In this document: positions 1 to 8,170 of the stretch, one piece after another
Layout: every line of letters starts with the position of its first letter
Numbering within the stretch: position 1 is the stretch's first letter
Source: Ilumatobacteraceae bacterium
GTDB lineage: Bacteria > Actinomycetota > Acidimicrobiia > Acidimicrobiales > Ilumatobacteraceae
Direction of reading: 5' to 3'
DNA: 64,000 nucleotides
Assembly (NCBI GenBank): GCA_013213745.1
Contig: JABSQH010000093.1
Span: forward strand, 1-64,000
The notes under the pieces: model-generated
What the model was told of the DNA's origin: nothing
The model's database searches: none
What the model saw: the letters and a program-made list of their open reading frames with translations, nothing else
Program-made: the position numbers and the translations under genes

Positions 1-1392
1 GGCACCGTCGACGTGATCCCGGTCGACCTCGTGGTCGCCGCGATCATCGCAGTTGCGGGGCTCGGACCCGACGACGCTCCTGCCATCAGCCAAGTGGCGT
101 CCGGTTCTGCCAACCCGGTGAAGTACCGCTTCCTCGTCGACACGATCAGCGGCTGGTTCCGGGAGCATCCGGTATACGACAGCAAGGGTCAACCGATCAT
201 CGCTCCCGAATGGCGATTCCCCGGACGCGGCCGCGTGCAGGGCCAACTCAACCGGGCCAACAAGGTCCTGACGACTGCCGAGAAGGCGCTGCAAACACTG
301 CCGTTGCGCGGCCGCCAGGCGGAGTGGAGCGCCCAGATCGAAACCCGACGACTCGAGGTCGAGCGGGCGCAGACCTACGTCGAGCTGTACGGCCTCTACA
401 CCGAGTGCGAAGCGATCTACCAGGTCGACAACCTGCTCGATGCGTGGGAGCACATCGACGACGACGATCGTGCGGCGTTCAACTTCGATCCGCGGTCGGT
501 CGACTGGACCACCTACATCACCGAGATCCATCTGCCCTCGATCGTCCAACACGCCCGCGTGAAAACCACGCCCGGACCGTCAGCGTCGACCGATCGGATG
601 TCGAGGATGCGCCGCCAGGTGCTCGACCCCAAGCGTCAGGTCGCGGCGTTCGACCTCGAGAACACACTCATCGCATCGAACGTCGTCGACAGCTACTCGT
701 GGCTGGCGACCCGCCGCCTCGACTCCCGCGACCGCCTGCGCTACGCGTTACAAACGATCGCCGAGGCTCCAGAGCTGCTCAAGCTCGACCGGGCCGATCG
801 CACCGACTTCCTGCGCTACTTCTATCGACGCTACGAAAACGCGCCGGTCGAGCAGATCGAATGCGACGCCCGCGAGATGTTGACCCACATCATTCTCACC
901 AAGTCGTTCCCCGCTGGGCTGCGTCGTGTTCGCCGCCATCGCGCACTCGGTCATCGCACGATCCTGATCACCGGGGCACTGAGCTTCAACGTCGAGGGCC
1001 TCAGGCCCCTGTTCGACGAGATCGTCGCAGCCGAGATGTCGGTCAAGCCGAACGGCACCTACTCGGGTGAGATGCTCACGGTGCCGCCGACCGGCGAGGC
1101 GCGGGCTCAGATCCTCGCCGACTACTGCGATGCCGAAGGGTTCGACCTCGACGAGTGTGTGGCCTACGCCGACTCGTCGTCGGATCTACCGCTGTTCGAG
1201 GCGGTCGGGTTTCCTGTCGCGGTCAATCCCGAGACCCGGCTGGCGGCGATCGCCCGCAAACGCGGCTGGCTCGTCGAGCAATGGGAAAAGGCCCCCGGCG
1301 GTCCCCGGCCCCGCCTCCCGATCGGCCCGCTGCTCCCCGAGCGGGAGCGGCGGTTCAGAAAACGCGCCGAGCGCCGCGAGGCACGGAGATGA
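1..1392 (+). CDS. Fatty acyl-CoA reductase C-terminus fused to HAD-IB hydrolase (5' partial)
   Basis: The frame is open from base 1, so the gene begins upstream of the window. The first ~190 visible residues resemble the C-terminal half of SDR-type fatty acyl-CoA reductases (GTVDVIPVDLVV, then YGLYTECEAIYQVDN). A HAD-superfamily IB hydrolase domain follows from about residue 205: motif I AAFDLENTLIAS, motif II Thr in LITGALS, motif III Lys in SVKPNG, motif IV ADSSSDLPL. Family knowledge: the reductase half makes long-chain aldehydes or alcohols from acyl-CoA using NADPH, and the HAD half is a phosphatase. Motif I reads D-L-E where most HAD phosphatases have D-x-D, so the usual general-acid Asp is Glu. 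The stop overlaps the next ATG (ATGA), which marks a translationally coupled operon. The NADPH-binding half cannot be seen. Confidence 0.8.
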   Translation, partial: GTVDVIPVDLVVAAIIAVAGLGPDDAPAISQVASGSANPVKYRFLVDTISGWFREHPVYDSKGQPIIAPEWRFPGRGRVQGQLNRANKVLTTAEKALQTLPLRGRQAEWSAQIETRRLEVERAQTYVELYGLYTECEAIYQVDNLLDAWEHIDDDDRAAFNFDPRSVDWTTYITEIHLPSIVQHARVKTTPGPSASTDRMSRMRRQVLDPKRQVAAFDLENTLIASNVVDSYSWLATRRLDSRDRLRYALQTIAEAPELLKLDRADRTDFLRYFYRRYENAPVEQIECDAREMLTHIILTKSFPAGLRRVRRHRALGHRTILITGALSFNVEGLRPLFDEIVAAEMSVKPNGTYSGEMLTVPPTGEARAQILADYCDAEGFDLDECVAYADSSSDLPLFEAVGFPVAVNPETRLAAIARKRGWLVEQWEKAPGGPRPRLPIGPLLPERERRFRKRAERREARR

Positions 1393-2585
1393 AGGCACTG
1401 TTCATCGACCGGTCGGTGGCGCGGCTCGGAGCGGCGCGCATCGCGGCGGGATGGTCGGCGTCGGCAGCGACGCGTCTCGGCCCGTTGACATATGGCGAGA
1501 TCGACGAGCCCGAGCTCCACGGCGACGGCTGGCATCGCGTCCACACCCGCCTGTCGGGCATCTGCGGCTCCGACCTGTCGATGATCGAGGGCCACGCATC
1601 GACGTACTTCGACGAATGGGTCTCGTTCCCGTTCGTCCCGGGCCACGAGGTGGTCGGGCAGCTCGACGACGGGACTCGGGTCGTGTTGGAGCCGGTGCTC
1701 GGCCACGAGGCGAGGGGATTGCCAGCACCGTTCGACGGCGCGGCTCCGGGCGACGGCGACGACTACGCCCACCTGGCGACCGGGGCGCTCGAGCCCGGCA
1801 TCCAGACCGGCTTCTGTTGTTCCACTGGGGGTGGCTGGGCTCCATGGTTCGTCGCCCACGACAGCCAGCTGCACCGCATCCCCGACGACATGCCCGATGA
1901 ACGGGCCGTGCTGGTGGAACCGGTCGCCGGCGGCGTGCACGCGGCACTCCTCGCGGCGCCGACGGTCGCCCACCACGCCGATGACAGTCGACCGCCGGTC
2001 GTGGCAGTGATCGGTGCCGGCACGATGGGCTTAACGACGATCGCCGGGCTGCGTCGCTACCTCCCCGACGTCCGCATCGTCGTCGGAGCGCGCCACCCGC
2101 ACCAGAAGTCGCTCGCCCGCCAGTTCGGAGCCGACGTCGTGGTCGAACCCGACGGGCTGGCCCGCGCCGTACGCCGGGCCGTCGGCTGTCACGTCATCGG
2201 CGACTACCTGTCATCGGGTGCCGACGTGACGATCGATGCGGTAGGTACGTCGGCGACCCTCACCGAGGCGCTGCACATGACTCGTCCGCGAGGACGAGTC
2301 ATCATGCTCGGCATGCCCGCCTCGGTCACCGTCGACCTGACCGGCCTGTGGCACCGCGAGACCGAACTCAAGGGCGCCTATACGTACGGGACCGAGTCGC
2401 TCCCCGACGGGTCGCAGCGGCGCACGTTCGAGCTGGCCATCGACACCGCCAACGACTTGCGCGTCGAGCAGATGTTCAGCGCTGCGTACCCGCTGGCCGA
2501 CCACCTCGACGCCATTGCCCACGCCGCCGAAGCCGGTCGCCGCGGCGCCACCAAGATCTGCTTTGAGGTACGGGAAGGAATCTGA
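1389..2585 (+). CDS. Zinc-type MDR alcohol dehydrogenase
   Basis: 398-aa medium-chain dehydrogenase/reductase. The catalytic-zinc region is visible as GICGSDLS followed by FVPGHEVVG, and the Rossmann motif is AVIGAGTMGL. The usual four-Cys structural zinc lobe is not obvious; there is a CCSTGGGWAPW segment instead. It should oxidise an alcohol or reduce an aldehyde with NAD(P)(H). The start is the ATG that overlaps the preceding stop (ATGA), and its own TGA overlaps the next ATG (TGATG). Lying between an acyl-CoA reductase and a LarA-like protein, it probably acts on the same lipid-derived alcohol or hydroxy acid (inference). Confidence 0.85.
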   Translation: MKALFIDRSVARLGAARIAAGWSASAATRLGPLTYGEIDEPELHGDGWHRVHTRLSGICGSDLSMIEGHASTYFDEWVSFPFVPGHEVVGQLDDGTRVVLEPVLGHEARGLPAPFDGAAPGDGDDYAHLATGALEPGIQTGFCCSTGGGWAPWFVAHDSQLHRIPDDMPDERAVLVEPVAGGVHAALLAAPTVAHHADDSRPPVVAVIGAGTMGLTTIAGLRRYLPDVRIVVGARHPHQKSLARQFGADVVVEPDGLARAVRRAVGCHVIGDYLSSGADVTIDAVGTSATLTEALHMTRPRGRVIMLGMPASVTVDLTGLWHRETELKGAYTYGTESLPDGSQRRTFELAIDTANDLRVEQMFSAAYPLADHLDAIAHAAEAGRRGATKICFEVREGI

Positions 2586-4171
2586 TGCCTCGTCCTGGAT
2601 TCGTACTCGACGTCGACAAGTCGACCCCGCCGACGTTGTTCTGGCACGGTGAGGGGTACCGCCTCGAGAAGCTGCCCGCCGATCGCAGCCGGATCGTCTA
2701 TGCACCCGAGCCGCACGATGCGATCGACGACATCGACGGCGCGATTCGCCATGCGCTCCTCAATCCGATCGATGCCGACCCGCTTCCCGCCCAGTTGTTC
2801 CCGGGAATGAAGCTGACGATCGCGTTCGACGACGTCAGTTTGCCGCTCCCGAAGATGCGCCGACCCGACCTTCGTCAGCGGATCATCGAGCAGGTGCTGA
2901 CGATGGCGGCCGATGCCGGTGTCGACGACGTCGAGTTGATCGCCGCTCTCGCTCTGCACCGGCGGATGCACGACTTCGAGCTACGTCATGCCCTCGGCGA
3001 CCGCATCTACGACGCCTTCGAACCGCGTGGTCTGCTCACCCAGCACGACGCCGAGGACCCCGACAATCTCGCCTTCCTCGGGACCACCCCCGAGGGCGAG
3101 GAGATCGAGATCAACAAACGCGCCGCCGAGTCCGACCTGCTCGTCTACGTCAACATCAACCTCGTCGCGATGGATGGGGGGTGGAAGTCGACGGCGACCG
3201 GCCTCGCGTCGTACCGATCGCTGCGTCATCACCACAATCCGCAGACGATGGAAGCGTCGCACTCGTTCATGGACCAGCACCGCTCGGAGTTGCACAAGAG
3301 CAACTGGCGGATGGGCAAGGTGATGCGCGAGCACGGTCCGAAGATCTTCCAGATCGAGACCACGCTGAACACCGACACGTTCCCCGACCCGTTCGAGTTC
3401 TTGTCGAAGCGGGAGTGGGAGTGGAAAGCCAAGGACCGCGGGTTGTTCCTGGCCTCGTCGAAGTCGCTCGACCGCGTGCCCGACCGCATGGCCCGCAAGA
3501 TCCTCCACGGCATCGAAGCTCCCCATCAGCTCACCAGCATCCAAGCCGGCGAGGTCGAAGCGGTGCACAAGGTGACGACCGAGAACGTCTACGAGCAACA
3601 GCTCGTCGAGGTCCAGGGCCAGACCGACATCCTCACGATGGGCATCCCGTACATCTGCCCGTACAACGTGCACTCGATCATGAATCCGATCCTCGTGATG
3701 TGCACCGGGCTCGGATACTTCTTCAACCTCTACCGAGGGATGCCGCTCGTACGCGAGGGCGGCGTGGTCATCATGACCCACCCGACACCAAACCAGTTCC
3801 ACCCCGTTCATCACCCGAGCTACATCGACTTCTTCGAAGAAGTGCTGGCCGACACCACCGACCCGCACGAGATGTCCAAGAAGTGGGAGCGGCAGTACGC
3901 CGAGGACGACTGGTACCGACACTTGTACAAGACGAGCTACGCCTACCACGGCGTGCATCCGTTCTACATGTGGTACTGGGGCAGCCACGGCATGCAACAC
4001 GCCGGCCGGGTGATCATCGTCGGTGGCGATCCAACGACGGTCCGCAAGCTCGGGTTCGTACCGGCGTCGACCCTCAACGACGCGCTCGAAATCGCCTCCG
4101 ACACCGTCGGCCGCCATCCGACGATCACCCACGTGAAGACCCCACCACTGCTCATCGCGGACGTGAAGTGA
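2585..4171 (+). CDS. LarA-like (DUF2088, lactate-racemase N-domain) protein
   Basis: 528 aa, longer than LarA (about 425 aa). The N-terminal half matches the LarA/DUF2088 fold: AFDDVSLPLP near residue 80, ALALHRRMHDFELR in the place of the LarA THRP segment with its His, and DGGWKSTATGLASYRSLRHHH in the region where LarA has GGGK with its cofactor-binding Lys. Family knowledge: LarA isomerises 2-hydroxy acids by hydride transfer with a nickel-pincer nucleotide bound to Lys and His. The Lys and several His are kept here, but the pincer-binding set is not identical, so cofactor and substrate are unknown. One base of overlap with the upstream dehydrogenase (TGATG) and a one-base gap to the acyltransferase place it firmly in a lipid-type operon. 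Confidence 0.75.
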   Translation: MPRPGFVLDVDKSTPPTLFWHGEGYRLEKLPADRSRIVYAPEPHDAIDDIDGAIRHALLNPIDADPLPAQLFPGMKLTIAFDDVSLPLPKMRRPDLRQRIIEQVLTMAADAGVDDVELIAALALHRRMHDFELRHALGDRIYDAFEPRGLLTQHDAEDPDNLAFLGTTPEGEEIEINKRAAESDLLVYVNINLVAMDGGWKSTATGLASYRSLRHHHNPQTMEASHSFMDQHRSELHKSNWRMGKVMREHGPKIFQIETTLNTDTFPDPFEFLSKREWEWKAKDRGLFLASSKSLDRVPDRMARKILHGIEAPHQLTSIQAGEVEAVHKVTTENVYEQQLVEVQGQTDILTMGIPYICPYNVHSIMNPILVMCTGLGYFFNLYRGMPLVREGGVVIMTHPTPNQFHPVHHPSYIDFFEEVLADTTDPHEMSKKWERQYAEDDWYRHLYKTSYAYHGVHPFYMWYWGSHGMQHAGRVIIVGGDPTTVRKLGFVPASTLNDALEIASDTVGRHPTITHVKTPPLLIADVK

Positions 4172-4172
4172 C

Positions 4173-5192
4173 GTGAGCAGCGAGCGCACCGCCGCCCAGC
4201 GTCGGGCACTCCAACAGGCCCAACGCGCAGCCGGCGCCGCTGAAGAGCTCGTCACACGAGCCACTGCGCCGATTCGCCGTCGCGGCTTTCCATACCGCGC
4301 ACCGACGGTCCCCCACGGGGTGACGGTTCCAGAGGAAGCGTCCGGACTCGGTGCGCATTACGACACTGCGTGGGCGCGTGACCCACTACCAACCGTGTTG
4401 CGCGCCGCAATCGTCGAGGGACCGATCCGGCTGGCCGCACGGGTCCTGGCAGACCCCGAAATCGTCGGCACCGACCGCCTCGCCGATCTACAGCGCCTCG
4501 ACGAGACCCCACCGGTGATCTTCACGCCGAACCACCACAGCCACCTCGACACGGGCCTGATGATTCGTTCGATCCCCCGCCAGTGGCGACACAAGCTCGT
4601 CGTGGCCGCGGCGGCCGACTACTTCTTCGATGCCCGCTGGAAGGCGACGCTGTCGGCGCTGGCGCTCAACGCCGTGCCGATCGACCGGTCGAGCACCGGC
4701 CGGCGCTCGGCGGATCTCACGCGAGAACTCATCGACGACGGCTACAGCCTCGTGATCTACCCGGAAGGTGGCCGCTCCCCCGACGGCTGGGGTCAGGACT
4801 GGAAAGGCGGCGCCGCGTACTTGTCGGGGCGCACCGGGGCGCCGGTCGTACCGGTGTTCATCGACGGGACCGGTGCGATCTACGGCAAGGGCATGAAGCG
4901 GCCCAAGCGCGGCCGCACCCAGGTGGTGTTCGGTACGCCACTCACGCCGGCGGAGGGAGAATCGACGCGCCGATTCGGCACACGAATCCACGATGCAGTC
5001 GCCACTCTCGGCGACGAAGCCCTCACCGACTACTGGACGGCGCGTCAGAATGCGGCTGCTGGCGACACACCGGCACTGAGTGGGCCGGCCTACACGGGGT
5101 GGCGGCGCGACTGGGCCGTTGCCGACCGACGCCGACGGGGCCGTGCCGGGCGTCGACGGGTGTCCGGCACCCGCCGCTGGCCCGACCTCTGA
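4173..5192 (+). CDS. PlsC-family lysophospholipid acyltransferase
   Basis: 339 aa. The acyltransferase HX4D motif is seen as NHHSHLD, and the second substrate-binding block as YPEGGRSPDG, followed by PVVPVFIDGTGAIYGKG. It would transfer an acyl chain to a glycerol-phosphate or related alcohol at the membrane. The GTG start lies one base after the LarA-like stop, so it is last in the four-gene coupled run. The extra N-terminal ~90 residues before the HX4D block (Ala/Arg-rich, no clear membrane helix) and a Gly/Arg-rich tail are not part of the core fold. Confidence 0.88.
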   Translation: MSSERTAAQRRALQQAQRAAGAAEELVTRATAPIRRRGFPYRAPTVPHGVTVPEEASGLGAHYDTAWARDPLPTVLRAAIVEGPIRLAARVLADPEIVGTDRLADLQRLDETPPVIFTPNHHSHLDTGLMIRSIPRQWRHKLVVAAAADYFFDARWKATLSALALNAVPIDRSSTGRRSADLTRELIDDGYSLVIYPEGGRSPDGWGQDWKGGAAYLSGRTGAPVVPVFIDGTGAIYGKGMKRPKRGRTQVVFGTPLTPAEGESTRRFGTRIHDAVATLGDEALTDYWTARQNAAAGDTPALSGPAYTGWRRDWAVADRRRRGRAGRRRVSGTRRWPDL

Positions 5193-5204
5193 GCCGAGCG
5201 ACCC

Positions 5205-5267
5205 GCATCTGGATGCGACATCTGGTGCCAGGCACCAACTGTCGGCGACACCAGTAGCGTCGCCGAC
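5205..5267. promoter_or_regulatory. Three inverted repeats around a leaderless promoter
   Basis: GCATC-TG-GATGC (5205-5216), TGGTGCC-A-GGCACCA (5223-5237) and GTCGGCGA...TCGCCGAC (5241-5248 with 5260-5267) follow one another. The last pair flanks a -10-like TAGCGT (5255-5260) that lies 7 bases before the GTG at 5268. They could terminate the upstream lipid operon, act as operators for the next operon, or both. Confidence 0.5.
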
Positions 5268-7409
5268 GTGAGAACATCGGTCGGCATCGCGCCCATCCCG
5301 CTGCGCCACTTTGCTGTCGAGTTCGCCGTCTCGGCGGTCAGTTTCTGGTTGGTCGCTGCGGTGTTGCCTGATATCACCATCGACGAACCGCTCGACGCGT
5401 TGCTCGCCGCAGGCCTGGTCGCAGTCCTCAATGCGGCGCTCTGGCCGATCATCGCCCGTCTGGCCTCTCGGGCCATCCTGTGGACCGCCGGGATGCTCGG
5501 GCTCGTACTCAACGGCGCGATTCTCCTGCTGGCCGAGTGGCTGATCGACGGTGTCGAGATCGACTCCCTCCTGGCGGCAGCACTGGCCTCGTTGGCCATC
5601 ACCGTCGTGTCGATCGCAGTCAGTAGTGCGCTCTCGCTCGACGACGACGACGTGTGGCGACGCCAGACGATGCAGCGAATGGTCCAGCGCCTCGACCCGC
5701 CGACCCCGACCGACGTTCCCGGCGTGTTGTTCCTGCAGATCGATGGGCTCGGTGAAGGCGTACTCCGCCAGGCGATCTCCGACGGCCACGCGCCGAACCT
5801 CGCCCGATGGGTCCGATCGGGAACCCATCGCATCGTTGGTTGGGAGTGCGACCTGTCGTCGCAGACCGGCGCCAGCCAGGCCGGGATCCTGCACGGAAAC
5901 AATGAGGACATGCCGGCGTTTCGCTGGTACGACAAAGAATCCGGCACAGTGCTCACATCGAACCGGCCCCGAGATGCAGCCGAGATCGAGCGACGACAGT
6001 CCGACGGCAACGGCCTCCTCGCCGGCGGCGGCGCGTCGCGGTCGAACGTGTTCTCCGGCGACAGCGACGACTCGATCCTCACGTTTTCGACGCTGCTCGA
6101 TCGCGACCGCCAAAGTGACCACACCGCCAACTACATCCTCTCGGATCCGTACGCGGTCGGACGACTCATCGCCCTCTCGCTGGCCGACATCGCACGCGAG
6201 TTGCGCGACGCCCGACGAGCGCGGCGCCGCGGCGTCGAGCCGCGCATGCATCGAGGTGGCGTGTATCCGCTGCTGCGGGCCGCGACCACGACGATCTTGC
6301 GCGACCTCACCCTCTACACCTTGATCAGCGATGTATTCCGTGGCGTGCCCGTGGCCTATGCCGACTTCGTGGGGTATGACGAGGTCGCTCACCACTCGGG
6401 TATCGCCGCACCGACCGCACTCGACACCCTGCAGCGACTCGATCGACAGCTCGGCCGCCTCCAGGCAGCACTCGACGACGCGCCGCGGCCGTACCACATC
6501 GTGGTGCTGAGCGACCATGGGCAAACGCAGGGGGCGACGTTCCGTCAGCGCTACGGCCACACGCTCGAGGAGCTGGTCACGACCCTGGTCGAACCGGGCA
6601 CCGAGCTCGAGGTTCCCGAGCTGACCTCGGAGGGCTGGGGCAACCTCAACGGCGCGCTGTCCGAGGCCGCCCGCGACGAGGACAGCCGTCTCGGGGCAGC
6701 AGTCCGTCTGGTGACTCGGCGGCGCACGGTCGACGGCGATGTCATCCTCGGCCCGAGCTTCAAAACGGCGCGCGCCGACGCTGGCGACGGTGGTAGCGAC
6801 GACAAAGACACCGATGGCGACATCGTCGTCTTGGCGTCAGGCAACCTCGGGCTGATCTCGTTCACCGACATCCCGGGGCGAGCGTCGATGGAGACGCTCG
6901 CCCAGCGCCATCCGGGCCTCCTCCAGGGGCTGGCCGAGCATCCTGGGGTCGGCTTCGTGATGGTGCGGTCCGACATCGCCGGTGCGATCGTGGTCGGCGG
7001 CCAAGGAGTTCGCGTCTTGGCGACCGACCGGGTCGAAGGCGAGGATCCACTCGCCCCGTTCGGGCCGAATACAGCGGATCACCTGCGGCGTACCGATTCG
7101 TTCGCCAACTGTCCCGACATCTTGGTCAACAGCTTCTACGACCCCCACGCCGACGAGGGCGCAGCCTTCGAGGAGCTGATCGGATTTCACGGCGGACTCG
7201 GCGGTGCCCAAGGCGAGCCGTTCGTGCTCTATCCAGCGGCCTTTGCCGCGCCGAGCTCCGAGCTCGTCGGCGCAGCGTCGATTCACCACCTCTTCAAGTC
7301 CTGGCTCTCGTCGGTCGCCGACGTACCCGCACCCTTCACCACGATCGAGCCGTCGGGTACGGCACCGGATGCGGCGATCGACTCACTGACCCAAGAGGCG
7401 TCGCGGTGA
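5268..7409 (+). CDS. Holin-4-like membrane domain fused to alkaline-phosphatase-fold phosphodiesterase
   Basis: 713 aa. Residues 1-130 form about four hydrophobic segments (FAVEFAVSAVSFWLVAAVL, then LVLNGAILLLAEWLIDGV) of the kind found in holin-4/YvlD-type membrane proteins. From about residue 158 a phosphodiesterase/alkaline-phosphatase fold starts with FLQIDGLGEGVL. Metal-site candidates follow: YADFVGYDEVAHHSG and VVLSDHGQTQG. Such enzymes cleave phosphate mono- or diesters, and here the active site would be tethered to the membrane. The GTG start sits 7 bases after TAGCGT. The 3' end overlaps the MBL gene (GTGA). The holin similarity does not imply a phage. Confidence 0.75.
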   Translation: MRTSVGIAPIPLRHFAVEFAVSAVSFWLVAAVLPDITIDEPLDALLAAGLVAVLNAALWPIIARLASRAILWTAGMLGLVLNGAILLLAEWLIDGVEIDSLLAAALASLAITVVSIAVSSALSLDDDDVWRRQTMQRMVQRLDPPTPTDVPGVLFLQIDGLGEGVLRQAISDGHAPNLARWVRSGTHRIVGWECDLSSQTGASQAGILHGNNEDMPAFRWYDKESGTVLTSNRPRDAAEIERRQSDGNGLLAGGGASRSNVFSGDSDDSILTFSTLLDRDRQSDHTANYILSDPYAVGRLIALSLADIARELRDARRARRRGVEPRMHRGGVYPLLRAATTTILRDLTLYTLISDVFRGVPVAYADFVGYDEVAHHSGIAAPTALDTLQRLDRQLGRLQAALDDAPRPYHIVVLSDHGQTQGATFRQRYGHTLEELVTTLVEPGTELEVPELTSEGWGNLNGALSEAARDEDSRLGAAVRLVTRRRTVDGDVILGPSFKTARADAGDGGSDDKDTDGDIVVLASGNLGLISFTDIPGRASMETLAQRHPGLLQGLAEHPGVGFVMVRSDIAGAIVVGGQGVRVLATDRVEGEDPLAPFGPNTADHLRRTDSFANCPDILVNSFYDPHADEGAAFEELIGFHGGLGGAQGEPFVLYPAAFAAPSSELVGAASIHHLFKSWLSSVADVPAPFTTIEPSGTAPDAAIDSLTQEASR

Positions 7410-8170
7410 GCACGCCGGCGACGGTGACCTGGGTCGGTCACGCCAGCGCGCTGATCGAAGTGGACCACGTGCGCTTTCTCACCGATCCGCTCTTGACCAA
7501 ACGCGTCGCGCACCTCCGGCGGCGGGTCGCGCTGCCACCACCTGAGATCGCCGACGCCGACGCGATCTTGATCTCACACGTCCACCTCGATCACCTCCAT
7601 CTCCCGTCGCTCAAGACGATCCCTCGCTCGACGACCATCGTGGTGCCGCGGGGCGCAGGCGCACTCTTGCGGCGGGCCGGATTCGTCGACGTGGTCGAGC
7701 TGGTTGTCGGCGCCCACACCGCCATCGACGGTGTGCTCGTCACCGCCGTTCCCGCCGAGCATCACCACGGACGCGGTCCGCACTCGCGGGTGCGCGCCGA
7801 GCCACTGGGATACGTCATCGGTGGAGCCACGACCCGGATCTACTTCCCCGGCGACACCGATCTCACCGACGCAATGACCGGCCTCGGCTCGATCGATGCG
7901 GCATTGCTTCCCATCTGGGGCTGGGGGCCGACGCTCGGCCCAGGGCACCTCGACCCGACCGGAGCGGCTGCCGCGACTGCGACGATCGATCCTCGCCTGG
8001 TGATCCCGATCCACTGGGGCACCTACGCCCCGGAGAACGTTCGCCGCGTTCCCGGCGACTGGTTCGATCGCCCGCTCACCGACTTCGAGAACGCCCTCGA
8101 CGAACACGACCGGCGCGATCGGCTGTACGCCCTTGCACCAGGCGAGCGCGTGACAGTGTTGCCGACATGA
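7406..8170 (+). CDS. MBL-fold metallo-hydrolase (UlaG-like)
   Basis: 254 aa beta-lactamase-fold hydrolase. The metal motif HxHxDH is present as HVHLDH (His58, His60, Asp62, His63), followed by EHHHGRGP, FPGDTDLTD and a final IPIHWGTYAP His. It resembles the UlaG/NAPE-PLD branch, whose members hydrolyse lactones or phosphodiesters; the substrate is not evident. The GTG start overlaps the upstream stop by four bases and its own end overlaps the lipoprotein ATG, so three genes are co-translated. With a phosphodiesterase upstream, envelope phospholipid turnover is a plausible shared role (inference). Confidence 0.85.
   Translation: MSTPATVTWVGHASALIEVDHVRFLTDPLLTKRVAHLRRRVALPPPEIADADAILISHVHLDHLHLPSLKTIPRSTTIVVPRGAGALLRRAGFVDVVELVVGAHTAIDGVLVTAVPAEHHHGRGPHSRVRAEPLGYVIGGATTRIYFPGDTDLTDAMTGLGSIDAALLPIWGWGPTLGPGHLDPTGAAAATATIDPRLVIPIHWGTYAPENVRRVPGDWFDRPLTDFENALDEHDRRDRLYALAPGERVTVLPT

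Noticed and set aside
5268-5660. Holin-like domain as a sign of a prophage
   Set aside because: It is the N-terminus of a phosphodiesterase fusion in a housekeeping-type operon, and there are no other phage genes.
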